A stretch of 64,000 nt of DNA. Origin: Flavobacteriales bacterium. Lineage in GTDB: Bacteria; Bacteroidota; Bacteroidia; Flavobacteriales_G; Salibacteraceae. Below are positions 6,589 through 14,959 of the stretch, in pieces (the stretch's first letter is position 1; each line of letters opens with the position of its first letter). The notes beneath the pieces were generated by a model. It was not told where the DNA came from, made no database searches, and worked only from the letters and a program-made list of their open reading frames with translations. The stretch lies in assembly GCA_018660685.1 (NCBI GenBank), contig JABJJW010000012.1, forward strand, positions 248,001 through 312,000, in the 5' to 3' direction. Made by a program: the position numbers and the translations under genes.

Positions 6589-9398
6589 CTTAGCTTCTCT
6601 GCGAGGTACTTTGCCGTGAAGCTTTCCTTTTCCTTGATCAAATCTTCAGGCGTTCCAAAAAATATGATGTGGCCGCCTTCATCGCCTCCCCCAGGACCTA
6701 GATCAATAACCCAGTCGGCTTGCTTCACCACTTCCAAATTGTGCTCAATCACCAGAATCGAATGACCCATTTCAATGAGCTTGTTGAAGCTTTTAATTAG
6801 CTTTTGAATGTCATGAATATGGAGTCCAGTCGTTGGCTCATCAAATAGGAACAACGTACCCTGATCAGTTTGCTGTTGTCCTTTTCCAATGAAGGAAGCC
6901 AATTTAATTCGCTGCGCTTCTCCCCCACTCAGTGTACTCGAACTTTGTCCTAATGCCACATATCCAAGTCCAACTTCTTGCAACGGAAGGAGCTTTTGAA
7001 TGATCTTCTTTTCTCCTGCTTTTTTAGCATGCAGCTCAAAGAATGCAATCGCCTCATCAACTGAGAGCTGTAACAAATCCGAGATACTCAACTCGTGATA
7101 CCTAACCTCTAAAACTTCTTCTTTAAAACGCTTACCGCCACATGACTCGCACATTAGATGGATGTCAGGCATAAACTGCATCTCTACGGTGATTTCTCCT
7201 TCACCTTTGCAGCTCTCACATCTACCACCCTCAACGTTGAATGAAAAATGTGCCGGCTTGAAGCCACGCATTTTTGCCAATGGCAACGATGCGTACAGCG
7301 AGCGGATATCATCAAATGCCTTGGTGAATGTCACAGGATTACTTCTCGAAGACCTTCCGATTGGGTTTTGATCCACAAACTCGACTCCATCAACCCTGTT
7401 GAGTTGGCCCTGCAATTCCTTGAATTGGCCGGTTTGTTCTGTACTATGCCCACCTAATTTCTTGACCAAAGCAGGATGCAACACCTTCTTGACGAGAGAA
7501 GACTTCCCACTTCCGCTTACACCTGTTACTACACACAATACACCCAGCGGGAATTGGACGTCAACATTTTTCAGGTTGTTTTCTCTTACTCCTAAAAGTT
7601 CAACATAGTACTTCCATGTTCTACGATTATCTGGAACTTTAATCTCTTCCTTACCCGTAATGTATCGAGCAGTGAGGCTCTGTTCTTCCGTCTGCAAATC
7701 TCCTTGCGATCCTTGGAATATCAACTTTCCTCCATTGACTCCAGCCTCTGGCCCAAGATCGATCAGCTCATCGGAAGCCTTGATAATGTCTTCATCATGT
7801 TCCACAACTATCAAGGTGTTTCCTGTGGTTTGAAGGTTTTTTAAGACTTCAATTAAACGCTCAGTGTCTCTGGAGTGCAACCCAATGCTCGGCTCATCCA
7901 GAATATACATTGATCCTACCAAAGCACTTCCCAAGGAGGTTGCAAGCTGAATCCGTTGAGATTCACCTCCCGAAAGGGTGTTCGAAAGCCTATTCAAAGT
8001 CAGGTAGGACAGCCCAACATTGGTCAAATAGCTGAGGCGGTTTTGGATCTCAATTAATAGACGGTTTGCAACAGCCTTTTGATATTCATCGAGTTCCAAT
8101 TGCTGAAAGTGCGTGTGAAGTAGTCCAATTGGCATCAACAGCAATTCCGATATGGACTTCCCACTAATCTGGACATAATTGGCATCTTTTCGAAGCCGAG
8201 TTCCCTCACAATCTGGACAAACAGTCTTTCCTCGGTATCTGCTGAGCATTACCCTAAACTGAATTTTGTATGACTTCTCCTCTAAATAAGTGAAGAATGC
8301 ATTGATGCCTTTGAATTGTTTTGTGCCTTCCCATAACATCTTCTTCTGCTTGGTCGACAGATCTTCATAAGGTCTATGAATTGGAAAATCAGTATCGGCA
8401 GCGTGTTCCACAATTTTCTCCTTCCACTTCGCCATTTTCTCGCCTTTCCAACATACTACCGCATCTTGAAAAATACTGATTGAATGATCCGGAATAACGA
8501 GATCAGGATCAATTCCAATGATGCTACCAAAACCTTCACAAGTTCTACACGCACCTCTTGGGTTATTAAAGCTTAGAAAATGAACATCAGGCTCTTCAAA
8601 TTGGATTCCATCCATCTCAAAGAGGTTTGAAAATGAGATCAACGAATCTGGATCATCGAATTTTCTCAACTCAATGTATCCATGCCCCTCGTAAAAAGCG
8701 AGTTCTATTGATTCCGCAAGTCGGTTTCGGAACCCTTCCTCTTCTTTTTGGATCACGAATCGATCAATGACGAGATGTGCCTCTGTAATGGAATCTAGTT
8801 CAAGCGCCTGATCTATTCGAACGACATTCTTATCAGACAAAATACGGGTGAACCCATTTCCCTCAAGCAACTTGAGTCTTTTCTTGAGGTCTTCTGGAGA
8901 CTCATAATTGATCGGGACTGTGAGCAGAAGACGTTCTCCTTCCGTACGTCCAAATACTTCATTCAAAACATCCTGAACGCCCTGTTTCTTAACTTCTTCT
9001 CCGCTAATTGGAGAATAGGTCTTTCCAATTCTCGCGTAAAGCAATTTGACGTAGTCGTAAATTTCGGTTGTGGTACCAACTGTAGATCGTGGATTCCGAG
9101 TATTAACCTTCTGTTCAATAGCGATCGCAGGCGAAATACCTCGTATGTAATCAACCTTGGGTTTTTCTATTTTCCCAAGGAATTGCCTAGCATATGCAGA
9201 TAAGCTCTCAATGTAGCGTCGTTGACCCTCGGCATAAAGTGTATCAAAAGCCAATGAACTTTTTCCTGAACCTGAGAGACCAGAAATAACCGTGAAACTG
9301 TTGCGCTTAATGGCAACATCAACGTTTCTCAGATTATGCATGCGAGCACCTTTAATGACTATAAAGTCCTTAGCATCAAGCTCGTCTACATCCCTCAT
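6585..9398 (-). CDS. uvrA: Excinuclease ABC subunit A
   Basis: Damage-recognition ATPase of nucleotide excision repair. It has the double ABC arrangement: first Walker A GLSGSGKSS near residue 40, followed by FDTLYAEGQRRYIES; zinc-finger pairs CRTC...CPDC and CESC...CESC; two LSGGE signatures (TLSGGESQRIQLA, TLSGGEAQRIKLA) and Walker B motifs YILDEPSIGLH and LFDEPTTGLH. The ATG at 9398 (MRDVDELDAKDFIVIKGARM) is preferred to an in-frame TTG at 9470 that would add 24 atypical residues; homologues begin a few residues before the G-A-R-x-H-N-L motif. About 937 residues is normal for UvrA. A 215 bp gap separates it from the divergent sigma-factor gene; I saw no convincing SOS box there. Confidence 0.96.
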   Translation of the reverse strand: MRDVDELDAKDFIVIKGARMHNLRNVDVAIKRNSFTVISGLSGSGKSSLAFDTLYAEGQRRYIESLSAYARQFLGKIEKPKVDYIRGISPAIAIEQKVNTRNPRSTVGTTTEIYDYVKLLYARIGKTYSPISGEEVKKQGVQDVLNEVFGRTEGERLLLTVPINYESPEDLKKRLKLLEGNGFTRILSDKNVVRIDQALELDSITEAHLVIDRFVIQKEEEGFRNRLAESIELAFYEGHGYIELRKFDDPDSLISFSNLFEMDGIQFEEPDVHFLSFNNPRGACRTCEGFGSIIGIDPDLVIPDHSISIFQDAVVCWKGEKMAKWKEKIVEHAADTDFPIHRPYEDLSTKQKKMLWEGTKQFKGINAFFTYLEEKSYKIQFRVMLSRYRGKTVCPDCEGTRLRKDANYVQISGKSISELLLMPIGLLHTHFQQLELDEYQKAVANRLLIEIQNRLSYLTNVGLSYLTLNRLSNTLSGGESQRIQLATSLGSALVGSMYILDEPSIGLHSRDTERLIEVLKNLQTTGNTLIVVEHDEDIIKASDELIDLGPEAGVNGGKLIFQGSQGDLQTEEQSLTARYITGKEEIKVPDNRRTWKYYVELLGVRENNLKNVDVQFPLGVLCVVTGVSGSGKSSLVKKVLHPALVKKLGGHSTEQTGQFKELQGQLNRVDGVEFVDQNPIGRSSRSNPVTFTKAFDDIRSLYASLPLAKMRGFKPAHFSFNVEGGRCESCKGEGEITVEMQFMPDIHLMCESCGGKRFKEEVLEVRYHELSISDLLQLSVDEAIAFFELHAKKAGEKKIIQKLLPLQEVGLGYVALGQSSSTLSGGEAQRIKLASFIGKGQQQTDQGTLFLFDEPTTGLHIHDIQKLIKSFNKLIEMGHSILVIEHNLEVVKQADWVIDLGPGGGDEGGHIIFFGTPEDLIKEKESFTAKYLAEKLS

Positions 9399-9613
9399 AT
9401 CTGGTTGATTTTCACGTTTTTTTGGAAAACAGCCTGCGAAGGTAGTTCTGATCCCTGTACTTTTAATCAAGCAAAATGTTTTGACCGATATAATAATGGT
9501 ACAAACCTTGCGTTAGTAAGTTCCGTCTAAATAGAAAACCACAAGATTACCAGCCTATAGCATAATACTCTACCTGAATAAATTCTCCGCGAAACTGTTA
9601 AAGGTTGATTATT

Positions 9614-10198
9614 ATGTTGCAAAAGATGGAAGACTACCAACTGGTGAGTCGATATATAGCTGGTGAAGAATCCGCGTTTGAAGTATTAGTTAGAAGACAC
9701 CAAGATCGAGTGTATGGTTATATCCGCACGATGATCAAGGATGGTCAATTGGCAGAAGACATTTTTCAAGATGTTTTCGTGAAAGCTGTATTAACTATCA
9801 AACGGGGAAGCTACAATGAAGAAGGGAAGTTTTTGCCGTGGGTTATGAGAATCGCTCATAATATGGTCATCGACACCTTCAGACGAAACAAACGATTTCC
9901 AACCGTGGATGGTGGACCAGACTTTGACATTTTCAATGTCATTAAAGATGACAAGAAGAATGTCGATGAGCTTTTGGTCACCGAGCAAATCACCAGTGAC
10001 ATCAAAGGGTTAATTGAGTTGCTCCCAGAAGAACAACGACGCGTGCTGAAACTGCGTCATTATTCCGACATGAGTTTCAAAGAAATTGCTGAGGATACAG
10101 GTGTGAGTATAAACACTGCTCTTGGGCGAATGCGCTATGCTTTGATAAATCTTCGAAAGCTAATTGAAGAACACAATTTGGTCCTTACGGAGGAATAA
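9614..10198 (+). CDS. ECF-type RNA polymerase sigma factor (sigma-70 family)
   Basis: A 194-residue sigma factor with region 2 (DRVYGYIRTMIKDGQLAEDIFQDVFVKA, then the -10 recognition helix WVMRIAHNMVIDTFRR) and region 4 (LPEEQRRVLKLRHYSDMSFKEIAEDTGVSINTALGRMRYAL helix-turn-helix); there is no region 1 or 3, as in ECF sigmas. The start is chosen at the ATG at 9614; a TTG three codons upstream (9605) and an ATG at 9626 are alternatives. No transmembrane anti-sigma gene follows. Instead a 64-residue ORF starts 70 bp downstream and the unit ends in a strong hairpin terminator at 10485-10516. Regulon unknown. Confidence 0.9.
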   Translation: MLQKMEDYQLVSRYIAGEESAFEVLVRRHQDRVYGYIRTMIKDGQLAEDIFQDVFVKAVLTIKRGSYNEEGKFLPWVMRIAHNMVIDTFRRNKRFPTVDGGPDFDIFNVIKDDKKNVDELLVTEQITSDIKGLIELLPEEQRRVLKLRHYSDMSFKEIAEDTGVSINTALGRMRYALINLRKLIEEHNLVLTEE

Positions 10199-10268
10199 TA
10201 CCAAGGTGGCACAATAAACGTTAATGAGGGTCGTTCTAAATGCATGTTTAACGCGAATAAAATAGTGC

Positions 10269-10463
10269 ATGAAGAACTCCTACTCTTTAGATTCCTTAGC
10301 CAACCTAGTAAATTCAGAGCAAGAACAACTTGAAGATCTCGGATTAAAACCGACTTCAGTGAGGCCAAGTGAATTAACGATTCAAACTATTCTTGGATTT
10401 TCGAAACAATTAAGTATTCGAAAGTCAACTACTCTAGGGACTTACGAGCAGAACTGCAACTAA
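10269..10463 (+). CDS. Small conserved-looking protein downstream of the ECF sigma factor, 64 aa
   Basis: A soluble 64-residue polypeptide with no signal peptide or membrane segment. It holds a segment of the form RPSELTIQTILGFSKQLSI, resembling the short 'PS-x-x-T-I-x-x-I-L-x-x-S-K' motif I recall in small ORFs placed after sigma-factor genes in flavobacteria (memory, not a search). The ATG at 10269 follows a 70 bp gap after the sigma gene, and the terminator begins 22 bp after its stop. Co-transcription with the sigma factor is likely. A role as modulator of that sigma factor is speculation from position only. Its stop codon region overlaps the end of nth by 4 bp. Confidence 0.62.
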   Translation: MKNSYSLDSLANLVNSEQEQLEDLGLKPTSVRPSELTIQTILGFSKQLSIRKSTTLGTYEQNCN

Positions 10464-11101
10464 GTCGTAGGTAGACGAGATTTCAGCCCAATCGCCCGAT
10501 CGATTGGGCTTTTTTGTATTCGAAATCCCCGTGCCGGACTATACTGCCGTCCGTAAAAGATGATCTGCAGATGAAGTCGATTCCAAAGTTCCTTTGGAAA
10601 TATCTTCTTCGCGTCGATCTCGGTCTGTTTGACAGATTTCCCGTTGGTAAGTCCCCATCTGTACATCAACCGATGAATGTGGGTATCGACGGGAAAAGCG
10701 GGAACACCGAATCCCTGACTCATCACGACTGATGCTGTTTTGTGCCCGACACCGGGTAGCGATTCTAAATCTTCAAAGGTCCCAGGCACTTCTCCTCCAT
10801 ACTTTGAAGTAAGAATTTCACTCAAGTTCCAAATGGCCTTCGACTTAGCGGGTGAAAGCCCACATGGTCTAATTATCGCCTTGATCTCCTCAACCTGGAG
10901 ATTGGTCATATCATACGGGTTAGATGCACGCTCGAAAAGCAACGGGGTAATCAGATTTACTCGCTCATCGGTGCACTGAGCACTCAAAAGAACGGCAATG
11001 AGCAACGTATAATTATCTCGATGCTTAAGCGGAATGGGCACTTCAGGATAGAGCTCCTCGAGCTTTTCAACTACATAATTTGCCTTTTCTGCCCTTGTCA
11101 T
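10460..11101 (-). CDS. nth: Endonuclease III (DNA glycosylase/AP lyase), lacking the Fe-S cluster
   Basis: Removes oxidised pyrimidines and cleaves at AP sites. The helix-hairpin-helix LESLPGVGHKTASVVM, with the catalytic Lys in GHKTA, and the catalytic Asp in FPVDTHIHRL are intact. The C-terminus ends ...FYGRQYSPARGFRIQKSPIDRAIGLKS and has none of the four cysteines (C-x6-C-x2-C-x5-C) that bind the [4Fe-4S] cluster in E. coli Nth. From memory this cluster-free tail is common in Bacteroidota homologues, so it is probably functional rather than decayed. Length is 213 residues. It is convergent with the sigma operon, whose terminator falls within its last codons. Confidence 0.92.
   Translation of the reverse strand: MTRAEKANYVVEKLEELYPEVPIPLKHRDNYTLLIAVLLSAQCTDERVNLITPLLFERASNPYDMTNLQVEEIKAIIRPCGLSPAKSKAIWNLSEILTSKYGGEVPGTFEDLESLPGVGHKTASVVMSQGFGVPAFPVDTHIHRLMYRWGLTNGKSVKQTEIDAKKIFPKELWNRLHLQIIFYGRQYSPARGFRIQKSPIDRAIGLKSRLPTT
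10485..10516 (+). terminator. Intrinsic terminator of the sigma-factor operon, inside the 3' end of nth
   Basis: A 10-bp perfect stem AGCCCAATCG (10485-10494) / CGATTGGGCT (10501-10510) with a 6-nt loop is followed by a T-run on the plus strand (10511 onward). It ends the sigma factor plus small ORF unit. It lies wholly inside the coding end of the convergent nth gene, where it encodes the IGLKS-type C-terminus. Confidence 0.85.
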
Positions 11102-11106
11102 ATGGT

Positions 11107-11825
11107 CTAGGTTGAGGTATTCTTAACCTTCCCTATCGAGTAGATTTCATATCCCCTTTTCTCCGGCATAAACGAATATAACAGCAACCCAGTACAGCAT
11201 ACAGGAGCAGTACAACAAACCAAGGCTGTGAATCCAATGTTAATCTTGAACCGTGTGTTGATGGTGTACATTGTTTGGTCCATGGAGCTCCAATAGGTGT
11301 TTCCAAACTGAATTTTCTCCTCACTCTTCAACTTTCCAGAGGCAATTCTTGGAAGCGAAAGATCATAATCCCCACGCTTCAGATCAACAGTTGCGGTAAC
11401 GAAGTTCTGTTCGAATTTCTTGAGTTTGATTTTCTCTCCTTTAACATCATCTTTATTCCGCTCATTACATAATCTGTGGGTAATGTACATTACAGCATCT
11501 TCTTTCTTGCCAGGTAACACTTGCATGGTTACATAGTTCCATACACTTGAGTTCCCTGAAGAGTATTTTGCATATTTCCGAACCGCGTTTCCCCAATTTA
11601 CTTTTCCATTCTCGAGAGATATCTCGAAATAAAACAGATTTCCACGCTCAGAATGATACTTGGTGGACCGATTTCCGTTTTGAATTCTCGTTTAAAGAAT
11701 GCCTGCATTTCATCTATAGGCTCACCTTCAGCATCAAGATATTCGATCCTGGATTGTGAGTACGAGTCCAACGAGCATAAAAATGCGAAGGCAATTAAAA
11801 CTATGTAGCGAGCATGTGTAAGCAC
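11107..11825 (-). pseudogene. Secreted hypothetical protein gene interrupted by a single-base frameshift
   Basis: Two minus-strand reading frames join into one protein if a base is restored near 11670-11680. The 5' part (GTG start at 11825, or TTG at 11879) encodes a signal peptide ending DSYSQ and then RIEYLDAEGEPIDEMQAFF; it stops at 11598. In the next frame, open from about 11691 with no start codon of its own, the sequence continues ...RSTKYHSERGNLFYFEISL, then ENGKVNWGNAVRKYAKYSSG, on through MQVLPGKKEDAV (first ATG at 11526) to 11107. The restored join FKTE-N-RSTKYH reads naturally at a GGAAAT run. The C-terminus has a membrane-like stretch with CC pairs followed by a short charged tail. 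Function unknown. Either a pseudogene or a sequencing error; the downstream frame may be annotated alone as 11107-11526. Confidence 0.65.
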
Positions 11826-11888
11826 GATGGGTTCGATGGGTGCAAAGAAACGAAAAGGAAATACAGCTTTACTCGCCAATAAACCAAG

Positions 11889-12161
11889 CTAGCTCTTGAC
11901 TATAAAGCCATTCATACCGACCAATGTTCCTTCTTCAAACGTCACGTTCTCCACTTTGGATTGGGATGGTCCTTCTTGACACCAATTGACGAGATCCTCG
12001 AGTGCATTTGCATTGCCTTCTGCCTCAATATACACGCTTCCATCATTCAGGTTCATCACAAATCCGTGCAACCCCAACGAAGTGGCACGGGAAACGGTGT
12101 TCTTTCTAAAAAAGACTCCCTGAACCAATCCCGAAACATGGATATTGAAGTGCTTTTTCAT
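11889..12161 (-). CDS. acyP: Acylphosphatase
   Basis: A 90-residue cytosolic enzyme hydrolysing acyl phosphates. It carries the family signature VSGLVQGVFFRKNT with the catalytic Arg19, and the catalytic Asn37 in GFVMNLNDGSVYIEAEG. The length equals that of the family. The ATG at 12161 gives a start at MKKHFNIHVSG directly before the first beta strand. It stands alone on the minus strand, divergent from bcp-recA across 110 bp. The match to the motif is nearly complete, so the call is firm; the physiological substrate in bacteria is unsettled. Confidence 0.95.
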   Translation of the reverse strand: MKKHFNIHVSGLVQGVFFRKNTVSRATSLGLHGFVMNLNDGSVYIEAEGNANALEDLVNWCQEGPSQSKVENVTFEEGTLVGMNGFIVKS

Positions 12162-12236
12162 AATTCTTGTGTGAATGTAAATACATTACGTTCAGCCCCC
12201 CTTTTCTTTGTCAAATGTTAAACAAAACAAGCGCAA

Positions 12237-12268
12237 TTTGCTTTTAAATTTGAACACATCTATTTTGC
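12237..12268 (+). promoter_or_regulatory. Candidate Bacteroidota-type promoter for bcp-recA
   Basis: TTTG (12237-12240), a 20-nt spacer and TATTTTGC (12261-12268) resemble the Bacteroidetes sigma-A consensus TTTG-N19-21-TANNTTTG. The -7 element departs from consensus at its end and lies so close to the ATG (12272) that the transcript would have almost no leader. Weak support. Confidence 0.3.
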
Positions 12269-12271
12269 GAA

Positions 12272-12739
12272 ATGAAGAAAATTGAAGAGGGAGAGCAGGC
12301 GCCTGAAGTATCGGGAAAAGATCAAAACGGAAATGAAATATCGTTGAGTAAATACAGGGGTAAAAAAGTGATTTTGTACTTCTATCCCAAAGACGATACG
12401 CCTGGTTGCACAACGCAAGCGTGTAATCTTCGGGACCATCACGACGACTTAATTGCCAAAGGATTGACCGTGATTGGAGTGAGCGCTGATACAGAGAAAA
12501 AGCATCAAAATTTTATTGAAAAGTATGAACTACCTTTCCCGCTGATTGCCGATACTGACAAGGAAATCATCAATGCCTTTGGTGTCTGGGGAGAGAAGAA
12601 ATTCATGGGTCGTGTTTATGATGGAATTCATCGCGTGACCTACATTATTGATGAGAAAGGAACCGTCTTGAAGAGGTTCGACAAGGTGAAGACAAAGGCC
12701 CATGTGGAGGAAATCCTCGAGGCATTGAATATGAATTAA
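12272..12739 (+). CDS. bcp: Thioredoxin-dependent thiol peroxidase (peroxiredoxin Q/Bcp)
   Basis: Reduces hydrogen peroxide and organic hydroperoxides using thioredoxin. The peroxidatic Cys46 is in [19 protein letters not shown] and the resolving Cys51 five residues later, the exact Bcp arrangement. Other family marks are the N-terminal [14 protein letters not shown] and the C-terminal [14 protein letters not shown]. Length (155 residues) is normal for the family. It sits 17 bp upstream of recA in the same orientation, so the two are probably co-transcribed, ending at the terminator at 13798-13826. This links peroxide defence to recombination repair by position, though co-regulation is inference. 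Confidence 0.96.
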   Translation: MKKIEEGEQAPEVSGKDQNGNEISLSKYRGKKVILYFYPKDDTPGCTTQACNLRDHHDDLIAKGLTVIGVSADTEKKHQNFIEKYELPFPLIADTDKEIINAFGVWGEKKFMGRVYDGIHRVTYIIDEKGTVLKRFDKVKTKAHVEEILEALNMN

Positions 12740-12756
12740 TTAGATTACTGAAGAAG

Positions 12757-13779
12757 ATGGCTGCAGAATTGTCAAAGGAAAAAGTCAAGGCGTTAGAGCT
12801 CACACTTGACAGGTTGGAAAAGACCTATGGAAAAGGCTCAATAATGAAAATGGGAGATCAGGCGATTGAGCAAATGGATGTTATTTCCAGTGGATCACTT
12901 TCTCTGGATCTTGCCTTGGGAGTTGGAGGATATGCACGCGGAAGAGTCGTCGAAATTTACGGACCTGAAGCCTCTGGTAAAACGACACTCGCAATTCATG
13001 CAATTGCTGAAGTACAAAAGTCTGGAGGCATTGCTGCGTTTATTGATGCTGAGCATGCTTTTGATCGCTTCTATGCTGAAAATCTAGGGGTTGACACAGA
13101 GAACCTGCTAATCTCTCAGCCGGATAACGGTGAGCAAGCTCTTGAAATAACCGACAACCTGATTCGTTCTGGCGCAATCGATTTGATCGTCATCGATTCT
13201 GTTGCAGCCCTAACTCCAAAAGCAGAAATTGAGGGTGAAATGGGTGATAGTAAAGTAGGGCTTCAGGCCCGCCTAATGTCACAAGCATTAAGGAAACTAA
13301 CTGGATCAATCAGCAAGACAAACTGTACTTGCATATTCATTAATCAATTGCGTGAGAAAATCGGCGTCATGTTCGGAAGCCCGGAAACCACCACTGGAGG
13401 AAATGCGCTCAAGTTTTATGCAACTCAACGCTTAGACATTCGCCGAATTGGCCAGATTAAATCGGGAGACGATAACGTAGGAAACCATGTTCGAGTTAAA
13501 GTAGTTAAGAACAAAGTCGCTCCTCCTTTCAAAAAGGCGGAGTTTGACATCATGTTTGGAGCCGGTATTTCTAAGTCTGGAGAACTTGTAGACCTTGGCG
13601 TAGAACAAGGATTAGTCAAAAAGAGTGGATCATGGTTCTCCTACGGCGACACTAAACTTGGTCAGGGTCGCGATGCGGTAAAGCAATTGCTCGATGATAA
13701 TCCAGAATTGAGCGCTGAACTTGAAGAGCGAATCTTTGAATCATTTAAACCCAAAGAAGCGGCTCCAGTAGAGTCGTAA
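12757..13779 (+). CDS. recA: Recombinase A
   Basis: DNA strand-exchange ATPase and co-protease. Walker [10 protein letters not shown] is at residues 69-77; Walker [11 protein letters not shown], loop L1 [20 protein letters not shown], loop L2 [29 protein letters not shown] and the C-terminal domain ending in an acidic tail are all present. At 340 residues it is complete. Start at ATG 12757 ([30 protein letters not shown]). It follows bcp by 17 bp and is terminated by a clear hairpin 18 bp after its stop. No LexA-type operator was recognised upstream, which fits its placement as the second gene of the unit. Confidence 0.98.
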   Translation: MAAELSKEKVKALELTLDRLEKTYGKGSIMKMGDQAIEQMDVISSGSLSLDLALGVGGYARGRVVEIYGPEASGKTTLAIHAIAEVQKSGGIAAFIDAEHAFDRFYAENLGVDTENLLISQPDNGEQALEITDNLIRSGAIDLIVIDSVAALTPKAEIEGEMGDSKVGLQARLMSQALRKLTGSISKTNCTCIFINQLREKIGVMFGSPETTTGGNALKFYATQRLDIRRIGQIKSGDDNVGNHVRVKVVKNKVAPPFKKAEFDIMFGAGISKSGELVDLGVEQGLVKKSGSWFSYGDTKLGQGRDAVKQLLDDNPELSAELEERIFESFKPKEAAPVES

Positions 13780-13797
13780 CCGAATTCTAATTGTTCG

Positions 13798-13826
13798 AGG
13801 CCACTTCTTTTGGAGTGGCCTTTTTC
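13798..13826 (+). terminator. Intrinsic terminator after recA
   Basis: Perfect 8-bp stem AGGCCACT (13798-13805) / AGTGGCCT (13814-13821) with an 8-nt loop and a T-run following. It separates bcp-recA from the TPR lipoprotein gene that starts at 13842. Confidence 0.88.
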
Positions 13827-13841
13827 ATTTACGTTTGACCT

Positions 13842-14843
13842 ATGAAGTACTTGATCTTTTTCGTTCTGGCCATACTTTTCGCTTGCTCATCAGGTGATGA
13901 TGGTCGCCTCGTTAAGAATCAAAGTGATGTCAGCCTGAATCCATTCGACAGTGTGAATACATTGATCAAAGCTGAACCATCAGATGCTAATTTGTATTTC
14001 CAGAGAGCCAAATTGCACTATGCTCAACGCGACTTGCCTGCGAGCCTTGCAGATGTGGGAAGAGCGCTCAAACTTGACAGCTCCAATGCAGATTACTACC
14101 TCTTATTCGCTGATCTAAAACTGATCAGCAAAGAGAGTCGAGAGAGTCGAGATGCACTTATAACGGCGCTTCGATTTAATCCAAACAACATTGACGTGCT
14201 CATAAAATTGGGCGAATTATACATGATCGTTCAGGACTCAGACCACTCATTTGAATATTTGAATCGCGCCTTGAAACTGGATGTATACAATGGTCGGGCA
14301 TACCAGATAAAGGGATTCAACTACATGTATCTAGGCGACACTGCCAATGCAGTTTCGAGCTTTCAAACTGCGATTGAGCAAGACCCACAAGACTATGAAT
14401 CGTACATGCAACTCGGGTTTTTCTATGCCAACATCCAAGATGATCTAGCCTTAGACTACTTCAATAACGCCTTAAAAGTGAACCCAACAAGTCTAGAGGC
14501 GCTTTATGCCAAAGGACTCTTTCTTCAAACCATCGAAAAGTCCCGTGAGGCGATTGGTGCCTACAGAGCCATGCTCGATATTAGAGAGTCCCAGACCGAC
14601 GCCTGGTACAATCAAGGCTATGTTTATCTAGAGCAACTGGCTGTGTATGACAGCGCCGCATATTGCTTTACGCGAGCCCTGGATTTCGGGCCGGCAGTCT
14701 ATCCAAATGCTGTCTACAATCGAGGCTTAGCTCATGAGCGAGCACAAGATTTCCCGAAAGCAGAAGCCGATTATCGCGCTGCTCTCGAAATGAATCCGCA
14801 GTACGACCTTGCGGCGATTGGGTTGGAGCGGATTTTGGAATGA
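13842..14843 (+). CDS. Tetratricopeptide-repeat lipoprotein
   Basis: A 333-residue protein with a lipoprotein signal (MKYLIFFVLAILFACSS, acylated Cys at about residue 15) followed by seven or more TPR units from about residue 45 to the end, for example the helix pairs ANLYFQRAKLHYAQRDLPAS, VYNRGLAHERAQDFPKAEAD and similar segments spaced by 34 residues. TPR arrays are protein-interaction scaffolds; with a lipid anchor the likely place is the inner face of the outer membrane. The partner is unknown. It starts 16 bp after the recA terminator, so its promoter must lie within or just before that hairpin. The nearest neighbour downstream is an unrelated ORF6N gene. Confidence 0.85.
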   Translation: MKYLIFFVLAILFACSSGDDGRLVKNQSDVSLNPFDSVNTLIKAEPSDANLYFQRAKLHYAQRDLPASLADVGRALKLDSSNADYYLLFADLKLISKESRESRDALITALRFNPNNIDVLIKLGELYMIVQDSDHSFEYLNRALKLDVYNGRAYQIKGFNYMYLGDTANAVSSFQTAIEQDPQDYESYMQLGFFYANIQDDLALDYFNNALKVNPTSLEALYAKGLFLQTIEKSREAIGAYRAMLDIRESQTDAWYNQGYVYLEQLAVYDSAAYCFTRALDFGPAVYPNAVYNRGLAHERAQDFPKAEADYRAALEMNPQYDLAAIGLERILE

Positions 14844-14872
14844 TACTCGGAGGATTTATTGGTATTAATACC

Positions 14873-14896
14873 CCATTTAATCGAGCGGTTAAATGG
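14873..14896. promoter_or_regulatory. Dyad CCATTTAA-N8-TTAAATGG upstream of the ORF6N gene
   Basis: A perfect 8-bp inverted repeat (14873-14880 and 14889-14896) lies about 64 bp before the ORF6N start, next to a second short palindrome GGTATTAATACC at 14861-14872. Neither is followed by a T-run, so a protein-binding operator is more likely than a terminator. Self-regulation by the ORF6N protein is speculation. Confidence 0.45.
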
Positions 14897-14959
14897 ATTC
14901 ACAATTTCTAACTTTTCTCCGGTTCAATATGGTTCTAGCTTTGAGCTAACCCATCAGCT

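Noticed and set aside
9399-9613. SOS (LexA) box or strong promoter between uvrA and the sigma gene
   Set aside because: No convincing palindromic LexA site or full promoter element was seen; only AT-rich partial matches.
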